A stretch of 51,207 bases of DNA from Woeseiaceae bacterium (lineage in GTDB: Bacteria > Pseudomonadota > Gammaproteobacteria > Steroidobacterales > Woeseiaceae): positions 1 to 51,207 of the forward strand of contig JAJFKU010000046.1 of the NCBI GenBank assembly GCA_021773035.1, in the 5' to 3' direction. A model generated the notes under the pieces. It was not told where the DNA came from. It saw only the letters and a program-made list of their open reading frames with translations, and did no database searches. The position numbers were made by a program, and so were the translations under genes. Every line of letters begins with the position of its first letter. Within the stretch, counting starts at the first letter, position 1. Below, in pieces: positions 44,965 to 51,207 of the stretch.

Positions 44965-45941
44965 CCTACTGCAAAATCAGTCTCAATCCCGTCGGTACTC
45001 GGTCGAAGTACCCCGACTACCGAAATAACGAATTTGCCGCCTTGTTCGGCAGTTTGCGTGCCAACCCGACGATGAATCTGACGCGCGCCGCCTTTAAGCG
45101 GGAAAGTATTCGCTATACGACCGGACTGTCCATTTCGGGGGTGCAACAAAAACTCTCGGTCGCGATCAACGACCACTATCAGCTGGAACCGGTCACCACC
45201 GGCGGCCACTACATTCTGAAGCCCAGTCCTGAAGAGTTTCCACATGCCGCAGAGAATGAACATGTGGCCATGAGGACTGGCGTGTTGCTCGGTATTCCAA
45301 CCGCCAGCTGCGGGCTCGTGAGCTTTGCCGACGGCGAACTCGCCTACATCACTCGGCGATTCGATCGCCTGGGTGACGGTCAAAAACTGCATCAGGAAGA
45401 CCTGGTACAAGGCTTTGCGATGCCGAGCGACAACAAGTACAGCTGCAGCTACGAGGAAGCCGGTGCACTGATTTTGGACATGACCAATGGCCGTAAAGCC
45501 GTCGTTCTCGACTACCTGCAGCGTATTATCCATGCCTATCTCATCGGCAACGACGACATGCACCTCAAGAACACCAGCCTGCAACGAAGTGCCGGTAACA
45601 CTACGCCATACTATGACCTCTTGACGCCGAACTACGATTGCCTGTTTGCCGGTACGTTTGAGAATCGGGACGCCGGTGATTTTCTGGCATTGGACCTGTT
45701 AGCCGATGGTTTCACCGATGCCTTTGAGGAGTACGGCTACTACACCGGACACGATTTCCTGGCACTCGCACAGCGGCTCGGTATCCCTGAGAAGCCCGTG
45801 CAAACCTTTATCGCAACTATCGCCGAAAAAATGCCACAGCTCACGGCCACTGTTGATCGAAGTTACATGCCTGTCGACATGAAATGCGCGGCGAATGCCC
45901 TCATCACCGATCGGCTGAGGGCCCTGCAGATTGGCCTGTGA
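44961..45941 (+). CDS. hipT: HipT serine/threonine-kinase toxin
   Basis: A 326-residue HipA-like kinase lacking the N-subdomain 1. The Gly-rich-loop motif SIS is at Ser57-Ile58-Ser59 (GLSISGVQQK), the same positions I recall for the phosphorylatable serines of E. coli HipT. The catalytic block is GNDDMHLKN at 196-204 (catalytic Asp about 199), and the metal-binding Asp is in YYDLL (Asp219). All key residues are present, so the toxin looks active. Known HipT phosphorylates tryptophanyl-tRNA synthetase and stops translation; the target here is inferred. The gene is intact and no partner follows. Confidence 0.9.
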   Translation: MTYCKISLNPVGTRSKYPDYRNNEFAALFGSLRANPTMNLTRAAFKRESIRYTTGLSISGVQQKLSVAINDHYQLEPVTTGGHYILKPSPEEFPHAAENEHVAMRTGVLLGIPTASCGLVSFADGELAYITRRFDRLGDGQKLHQEDLVQGFAMPSDNKYSCSYEEAGALILDMTNGRKAVVLDYLQRIIHAYLIGNDDMHLKNTSLQRSAGNTTPYYDLLTPNYDCLFAGTFENRDAGDFLALDLLADGFTDAFEEYGYYTGHDFLALAQRLGIPEKPVQTFIATIAEKMPQLTATVDRSYMPVDMKCAANALITDRLRALQIGL

Positions 45942-46593
45942 GTGAGCACCCGTCCTCCGGTGCCAGCGCTCAACGGTGATAGTCAAAACAGGAAGAGGAT
46001 GGGGTTCACGGTAACGATAATTTCCTGGGGTCGGAGGTTTTGATGGGGTGCGGCGGCGATAATCGCGAACCATCGATTTGTCAGAACGTGGGCGCCACCT
46101 AACAGGCGGCTGTATGCGCGGTGTCCTTAACTAATAGATGCTGTGCGGTGAACATGTGCCCCCGTTTTTGTGAGGTGAGCCAGCATGTTTGATGCCACTA
46201 CACTATAGTGACGCGCGTGAAGGGATCTACATCAGTTGCAACGGCAGTCCGTTCTATCGATTTCGGATAAAAAACCGCACACCGATCTAGGAAGCGCGGG
46301 TCAGGAGCAGCGCTCACGTCGGTGCAATGACGCCAGCAGCGGCGGTGTTTGGTAGGTGTCCGCCAACGGCAATCCTTTGGTGTCTGCAGTTAGGAATACA
46401 CAATTACTCTAGTGTCTTGGCGCCGACCTATTGGATACCTGTGTTCTTGATTCAGCGAGTGTATGGGCCGAATGTCAACCGTCCCCAAGTCAGCCTCGCT
46501 CATTTAGTACACGATTGATTCGCTACGAGATCTCGGAACGAATGACCAGAGGACTGGCGACAAACTGCCAGCTGTAAACGTGCTAGGGGAAGG
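45942..46593. other. Intergenic region between hipT and the truncated receptor
   Basis: 652 bases with no recognisable gene on either strand. hipT and the chimeric receptor gene converge on it. A 63-codon plus-strand frame at 46327 has no supporting features. The region probably contains 3' ends and recombination debris from the event that truncated TBDT 4. Confidence 0.45.
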
Positions 46594-47922
46594 TCAGTCT
46601 CTTTCGTTCCACTGACTCAATACGCGCTCGCTCAATGTCTGTCGGAATCGCTCGATAACACCCGCCTCGATGCCTTTGTCGGCTGCCGCGATGAACGTAT
46701 AGTGCAACAGCGCACGCTCTGAGGTGGCAACCCGTTTTACGATTCGAAGCGGCTGGGGTTTTTCACGAGAACCGTGGTCCACGTCAAAAACGACGATCCA
46801 CGCGCGTGTCGCTTCTTCCGAGGTCGACGCCGTATCGTTGGGGTCGTCGAGTTTCACCACCGCTTTTTCGGACAGCGATGGCGCACCGAGATGACGTTGC
46901 CAACTGTCCCACACCGGCAACGGCAGAACAATCACAAACCCCGTGCCACGATGTTGTCTTGCCATGCGGACTTTGAGAATCATCTGATAAATGGTCCGCT
47001 TAAAGATATTTGCTTTGTTCGGACCCTCCATGCCGGTACCACAGATCTCCGTGCAGCCCTCAAGTACGTCATGGTAACCGTCCGCGCCGCCAGCAGGACA
47101 GATGTTTTGCAGCAAGCGCACAGCGTGTAGCGGACTGCCATGAAAATCGGCCGTTTGTACCTCCGAATTGTTCGGTGCCGTACGCTGCAGATTTAGCGAC
47201 GTAGCACGAGCTGATCGCTGACCGAGAACCACGATCTCCTCAATGGAGTCCGACAGCGCAATGCTCATGCTGTTTTCATCACCTGCGACAACCTCTATGG
47301 TCGCCGCACTCGGTGCTATACCCAGATACGAAAATCTCAGGGTCTGTTTGCCGAGGGGCACATTGACGAATCGAAAGTTGCCAAGATTGTCCGTGCTGGT
47401 GCTTTGCCCGGTCTCTTGAATCTGCACCAGCGCACCTTTGATATTTGCACCGCTTCGAGCATCAGTCACTTTGCCGGTGACAACACTCGTCGTTCCGTCA
47501 CTATTTCGTGCGCTCGTCCATGTCGGCGTCTGATTCGACACGTTCTGCGCCATCAGTATCGGCGCTGGACTCAAGTTTTTTGGGTCACTGTCACCTCGCT
47601 CTTCTATTGCCTCATGATTCCTGGGCCGAACCGCAACCGATGTATCGCTAATGTACGTGTATTCGAGGTTGGTCTCGGTGAGCAACGTTTCGAGCGCTGA
47701 CTTCGGCGTGTAGATACCGTCAAGTTCGGGCGCTTGCAACCCTTCTGTTGAGTCGCTGTAGAAGGCAATGGTCAGGTCAAACTCTTCCGCCACCTGTCTG
47801 AGCGAGCTTGACAGCGGCTGACCCGCGACATCCAGTTGCAGTGTCTTCGTTTCCTCTGCAACAGCATTGAGCGTGCTGCCCAATACCAGTGCGGCTAACA
47901 TTACCAACCATCGATTACTCAT
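46594..47922 (-). pseudogene. Truncated TBDT of cassette 4 fused in frame to unrelated C-terminal sequence
   Basis: A 442-residue frame. Residues 1 to about 254 are a normal receptor start: signal peptide (1-22), STN domain (26-100), linker SPAPILMAQ (118-126), carboxypeptidase-regulatory-like domain (148-218) and TonB box EEIVVLG. At NNSEV (about residue 255, base ~47155) homology with the other receptors stops, just before the plug. The next 185 residues are unrelated (YQMILKVRMARQHRGTGFVI; ERALLHYTFIAAADKGIEAG) and look like the tail of a soluble enzyme I cannot name. Plug and barrel are gone, so it cannot be a transporter. The start at 47922 follows a GGGGGAG site. Confidence 0.85.
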
Positions 47923-48034
47923 CTGTTCTCCCCCGAAACTTTGCTGTTTCTTTGTGACGTTTGGCCGGGTCGTTTCCGGCGCTTGGGAGAGGGATGGGGC
48001 AAGGGCATCATGTGGCCCCTGGATTTTTGAGCGT

Positions 48035-49126
48035 CTACTCATTGACGTTGTGGACGACTCGCGCCAGCGTACGGTGACCGTCCGCCGTGCGTTGCACGTT
48101 GATGGACTCCAGGCTGGAGAGCAATGCGATGAATTCATCCGGATCGTTCGCATCAAAGACACCCGAGATACGACGAGTGTTGAGACCATCATCCACAATA
48201 ATCACGCGCGAGCGATTGTAGCGATTGAATTCCGCCACAATGACGACCAGGGGCTCATCATCAAATACGAGTCGTCGCGCCGTCCAGGCGGTCGCTTTGT
48301 CCAGATTCGCAGGCGCAGGTTTTGGGATTGGGTCGGTCCGGGCAACGGCGACCTGCAAGCCCGCCGTCAGCTCGACTCGTTCAGGTAGCATCGCCGGCGT
48401 TATGCCGTTGCTGGATGATGCCCCGGTACTCGATGGTTCCGCCTCGTGGTTCACCGCCACGCGACCCTCGACGACGGTCACGACGGTATCTGCCTCGCGG
48501 CGATACACATTGAATCGTGTGCCAATGGCCTCGACCAGCACATCGTCACTGCTAACCCTGAACGGTCGTGTCGGGTCCTTTGCCACGTCGAACATCACCT
48601 CACCGCGCAGCAAGGTAATCTCTCGAGCCTCCAGCGTCATGCGAATGCGCACACTGCTTTCGGTATTAAGTTCGATGGTTGAGCCGTCGGACAGCAATAC
48701 GGATCGCTGTTCTCCCAGCGCGGTGACGATCTGATCGGGGTCGCCGGCCGGATTTATCGCACCACTCCATAGCAACCAGCTAGCGATGGATACCATCGCA
48801 AGCGCCGCGACCGCCGGCCAGTACCGTCGGCTTTGCGCTGGGGGTTGGTCCGTTTCTTTGTCGGCGACCTTGCGTGGCATGGCAACCACATTGCCCTCGG
48901 ATTCCACGAGCAGCGATTCCGCCCACTCGGGATGACGCTTGAGCGTGCCGGTGAGTTCCGCCCGCATCGCACTGATCTGCAGGTACTCGCTAACGTGCAC
49001 CGGCGACGTGAGCAGCCAGTCGGCGAAGGCTTCTCGCTCGCGTTGTAAAATCGAATCCTTCGATAGCCGTTCCAGCCAGTCGCTGGCGGCCTCGGTGATC
49101 TCGATGGGTACCTTATCGTTCGCCAT
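48035..49126 (-). CDS. FecR-family signal transducer (cassette 4)
   Basis: A 363-residue inner-membrane protein. It has an N-terminal DUF4880-like domain (EAASDWLERLSKDSILQRER), membrane span at about 103-121 (YWPAVAALAMVSIASWLLW), FecR domain (LGEQRSVLLSDGSTIELNTE; VEAIGTRFNVYRREADTVVT), and STN-contact end (AEFNRYNRSRVIIVDDGLNT; RRISGVFDANDPDEFIALL). It appears fully intact although its receptor is not. It overlaps the sigma gene by 14 bases. Confidence 0.92.
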   Translation of the reverse strand: MANDKVPIEITEAASDWLERLSKDSILQREREAFADWLLTSPVHVSEYLQISAMRAELTGTLKRHPEWAESLLVESEGNVVAMPRKVADKETDQPPAQSRRYWPAVAALAMVSIASWLLWSGAINPAGDPDQIVTALGEQRSVLLSDGSTIELNTESSVRIRMTLEAREITLLRGEVMFDVAKDPTRPFRVSSDDVLVEAIGTRFNVYRREADTVVTVVEGRVAVNHEAEPSSTGASSSNGITPAMLPERVELTAGLQVAVARTDPIPKPAPANLDKATAWTARRLVFDDEPLVVIVAEFNRYNRSRVIIVDDGLNTRRISGVFDANDPDEFIALLSSLESINVQRTADGHRTLARVVHNVNE

Positions 49127-49667
49127 GCTGCGAATCGTCCTCTAATTGATAGTCTGTGCGGTAGGCCTGCAATTCTTGCCGAAGCTCGGCGTAACCGTTG
49201 GCGACATAGCGCTTCACGGCTCGCCGGGTCACACCCATGTGATCGGCAATCTCCTCGTAGGTCTTGCCGTCTCGCAACTGCAGGGTTAATGCGGTTCGGG
49301 AAGCCAATGGCAGCGCCTTCAGTGATCGTTGCACCGCCCGATCCTGTTCGATTTGCCCGGTCGCTTCAACCGGATCGTCTGCCGCGTACAGCACCTCCAG
49401 CGGCTCGCTGGAATGCTCCATGGACTGCGGTGCTCGCAGGCGCCACTCTTCGGCCACGTTCACGGCAACGCGGTACAGGTAGGATCGCGGGCTTCGCACC
49501 AGGTCCAGGTGCCGGGCACGCAGCAGGCGCAGGTAGACCTCCTGCGCCATATCGTCAACGTCCTCCTTGCGCCGCAACCGGCCAGAGAGTGCGTGTCGAA
49601 TCAGCCGCTGCCAGCGCTCAAACCACTGCGCTGCGGTCTTTCGGTCTGTGTTGTCCGTGATGCTCAT
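49113..49667 (-). CDS. FecI-type ECF sigma factor (cassette 4)
   Basis: A 184-residue ECF sigma factor. Region 2: EDVDDMAQEVYLRLLRARHL with SYLYRVAVNVAEEWRLR. Region 4: YEEIADHMGVTRRAVKRYVA. Very similar in layout to the cassette 2 sigma factor. The ATG at 49667 starts MSITDN. With its receptor truncated, this sigma factor may be constitutively held, constitutively free, or respond to the leftover STN domain. Confidence 0.92.
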   Translation of the reverse strand: MSITDNTDRKTAAQWFERWQRLIRHALSGRLRRKEDVDDMAQEVYLRLLRARHLDLVRSPRSYLYRVAVNVAEEWRLRAPQSMEHSSEPLEVLYAADDPVEATGQIEQDRAVQRSLKALPLASRTALTLQLRDGKTYEEIADHMGVTRRAVKRYVANGYAELRQELQAYRTDYQLEDDSQHGER

Positions 49668-49898
49668 TGAATGAGACGAGTGCCCTTCCCCACAGTGTAA
49701 ATGATAGCTACCTATAGAGAGGATCGGGTGAGGCGTCCAGGTGGCCCCCCACTATTTGGTCAATAGGACTCGCTTCAGAACGCATCCCTTTGTCTGCCAG
49801 TCCCCCCTGATTAACCAGAACGGGCGAAGCGACGTTATGCAACTGATGCAAATTCCCATTCGCACGTCTTAGTAAGAGGTACAGACCCGTCACCGGGA

Positions 49899-49919
49899 GG
49901 CCACCTGATCACGGTGGCC
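49899..49919. repeat. Palindrome between the divergent sigma genes
   Basis: GGCCACC (49899-49905) and GGTGGCC (49913-49919) are perfect reverse complements with a 7-base spacer holding TGATCA. It lies 29 bases upstream of the orphan sigma start, within the 280-base region between two divergent sigma genes. It could be an operator, or a transcribed hairpin in the 5' leader; no T-run follows. No other gene occupies 49668-49947. Confidence 0.4.
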
Positions 49920-49947
49920 ACTCATTATAGGTACTCCCTGGCAATCG

Positions 49948-50625
49948 ATGACAAGAACCATGCAGACCGCCTGCGCACAGCCTTCCACTGACGAATGGGT
50001 AGCCACGCACCTTTGTGAGCTGCGCCGTCATTTGCAGTCACGGCTCGCCTGCGATGCCGATGCTCAAGACATCGCACAGGAAGCGTGTTTAAGCTTGCTG
50101 CAGGTCCAGCGGCCGGAGTCCATTCAGAATCCAAAGGCCTACCTGTATCGGATCGCACACAATCTTCTGTACCGCTACTACAACGATCGCTGGAACTCGA
50201 TGGCGATACATCACGAGATAGACGTTTTCGAATCACCACAGCCTGCGGTCGACGATGCAGTTGTCCACGATGTTCGTCTTGAACAGATTAACCGTGCCCT
50301 GCAGGAGTTACCGCCCAAGTGTCAAACGGCGCTGGTGTTGCGCTGGCGTGAGGGACTTCGGGTCGCCGAGATTGCCGAACGCATGAGCCTGTCGCGAGCG
50401 ATGATCAAGAAATACCTGGCCTACGGGCTCGCTCATTTTCGGAAGCGTTTGCGCTCGTACGTGCTCACCGACCAACCACACGCGTCAATAGCTCGCGGAC
50501 GTGAGCGGTATACACCGCTTCCGGAGCAATCGTCCCCAGTGTCCAGCGCAGCTGCACAAAGCTCTGATGGATGGCATCGCCACGAGCCGGAAACTGCACC
50601 GTGTAGGCCGGTACTGACAAGTTAA
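49948..50625 (+). CDS. Orphan FecI-like ECF sigma factor with an abnormal C-terminus
   Basis: The first ~170 residues are a normal ECF sigma factor: region 2 (ADAQDIAQEACLSLLQVQRP; AYLYRIAHNLLYRYYNDRW) and region 4 (LRVAEIAERMSLSRAMIKKY, then LAYGLAHFRKRL). After RSYVLTDQPH the frame runs on for about 50 low-complexity residues into a 160-bp repeat element and stops at its first codons (PVLTS). The true end has probably been lost or displaced. No FecR follows; downstream DNA is mobile-element debris. It is divergent from the cassette 4 sigma gene, 280 bases away. Alternative start ATG at 49960. Confidence 0.8.
   Translation: MTRTMQTACAQPSTDEWVATHLCELRRHLQSRLACDADAQDIAQEACLSLLQVQRPESIQNPKAYLYRIAHNLLYRYYNDRWNSMAIHHEIDVFESPQPAVDDAVVHDVRLEQINRALQELPPKCQTALVLRWREGLRVAEIAERMSLSRAMIKKYLAYGLAHFRKRLRSYVLTDQPHASIARGRERYTPLPEQSSPVSSAAAQSSDGWHRHEPETAPCRPVLTS
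50465..50609 (-). pseudogene. Possible 3' gene remnant opposite the orphan sigma tail
   Basis: The minus-strand frame entering from the repeat element reads AYTVQFPARGDAIHQSFVQL, then RWTLGTIAPEAVYTAHVREL, then LTRVVGR and a TGA at 50465-50467. It looks more protein-like than the sigma-frame extension on the opposite strand. If real, it is the last 47 codons of a gene truncated by the 160-bp element. The family is not recognised, and a chance frame remains possible. Confidence 0.25.
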
Positions 50626-50769
50626 CTTTTTTGGCACCGAAAAGTGGGTATTTGCTGCAACGGATAAACTCAAATCAGTGTCTGGGTGGCTACTTTCGGC
50701 GACGTAAGAGGCAACATGCGCAATATTGGGTAGCGTCTGCCCAGGCCTGTGAGTTAACTTGTCAGTACC
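50610..50769. mobile_element. 160-bp MITE-like element with perfect 18-bp terminal inverted repeats
   Basis: GGTACTGACAAGTTAACT at 50610-50627 is repeated exactly as its reverse complement at 50752-50769. The 124-base interior holds no gene. The element's right end interrupts an IS6-family transposase just after its first catalytic Asp, and its left end meets the tail of the orphan sigma gene. The missing part of the transposase is not found on the other side, so this may be an internally deleted IS or a recombination junction rather than a clean insertion. No target duplication is visible. Confidence 0.65.
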
Positions 50770-51064
50770 CTTCTCCATCTTGATCCACGGCGCGCCATAG
50801 GTATTGCTGCTTGCCGTTGATCTTCACGAAGACCTCATCCATGTAGAACGTATCACCGTAACCGCGGTGTCGCTTTTTCAGTCGACGCGCGTATCGAGTG
50901 CCAAATTTGATGCACCAGAGTCTGATGGTTTCGTAACTGACAGTGATGCCTCGTTCCGCAAGTAAATCTTCGACGTCACGATTGCTTAGGTTGAATCGGT
51001 GGTAGAGCCAAACCGCGTAACTGATGATGTCGGGAGGAAACCGGTGACGCTTGTAGGTATTCAT
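50762..51064 (-). pseudogene. IS6-family transposase, N-terminal half only
   Basis: About 100 codons: MNTYKRHRFPPDIISYAVWL, then RFNLSNRDVEDLLAERGITV, the characteristic N-terminus of IS6/IS26-type transposases. The start of the DDE domain with the first Asp follows (YMDEVFVKINGKQQYLWRAV). The frame ends in VDQDGEGY at the border of the 160-bp repeat element; the second Asp and the Glu are missing. The ATG at 51064 matches the family start. The transposase is inactive. Upstream, to 51207, I see only non-coding flank. Confidence 0.85.
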
Positions 51065-51207
51065 CAACGAATTATCGATCAACGGCGGTTAAGTTAATGG
51101 TATGGACCCACCCCCTTCTACCGAGGCTTCAAATGAGCCAGCATGAAGACGTTACTTCAATCATGCGAACAGAAGAGGATGGGCCCACTTATGAACATTA
51201 CGACAGT

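Noticed and set aside
46327..46518. 63-codon plus-strand frame between hipT and the truncated receptor
   Set aside because: Hydrophobic stretches but no signal peptide, ribosome site or neighbour logic; indistinguishable from chance.
1..51207. CRISPR arrays, tRNA or rRNA genes, retron or diversity-generating elements
   Set aside because: No regularly spaced repeats, no tRNA-like T-loop context, no reverse transcriptase or template/variable repeat pair was seen.

Overview
The window looks like an accessory stretch of a gammaproteobacterial chromosome, probably an aquatic or soil bacterium that lives on scavenged macromolecules. The evidence is the Gram-negative outer-membrane machinery (TonB-dependent receptors, TBDTs, with STN signalling domains; DsbD; a lipoprotein TlpA), proteobacterial FecI/FecR signalling pairs, and a mixture of decayed IS30, IS110, IS3 and IS6 elements. 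No tRNA, rRNA or CRISPR was seen. The lineage call rests on gene families only.

Layout. 1-5.3 kb: the tail of an IS30 transposase, a YkgJ-type metal-binding protein, small genes (DUF2269 and DUF1877 families), an IS110 remnant fused to the start of a secreted-protein gene, and a secreted propeller-like protein. 4.4-6.8 kb: a LysR regulator divergent from an NADP-dependent enone-reductase-like oxidoreductase, with a perfect 11-bp inverted repeat between them, then a small lipoprotein. 6.9-11.9 kb: a very large membrane-anchored TPR protein and a two-gene unit of unknown function. 12.1-13.5 kb: a broken IS3-family element. 13.7-49.7 kb: the core of the window, four FecI-FecR-TBDT cassettes, nearly all on the minus strand. 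44.3-45.9 kb: a plus-strand hipBST-type toxin-antitoxin operon lodged between cassettes 3 and 4. 49.9-51.2 kb: a fifth, orphan FecI-like sigma factor, a 160-bp element with perfect 18-bp terminal inverted repeats, and a truncated IS6-family transposase.

How the core may work. In each cassette a FecI sigma factor overlaps a membrane FecR, followed by a TBDT carrying signal peptide, STN domain, a linker with an almost invariant PSPILMAQ peptide, a carboxypeptidase-regulatory-like domain, a TonB box (EEIVVxG type), plug and barrel. By analogy with FecA/FecR/FecI, ligand binding would signal through STN to FecR and release the sigma factor. Each receptor is followed by a different module: cassette 1 by an ABC exporter with two tandem GldF-GldG fusion subunits; cassette 2 by a secreted zinc metalloprotease; cassette 3 by a thioredoxin-like lipoprotein and a DsbD reductase; cassette 4 by nothing, because its receptor lost plug and barrel and is fused in frame to unrelated sequence. 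Protease plus disulfide reductase plus SusC-like receptors suggest capture and breakdown of secreted, possibly disulfide-bonded, proteins or peptides. That is inference; the substrate is not visible in the sequence.
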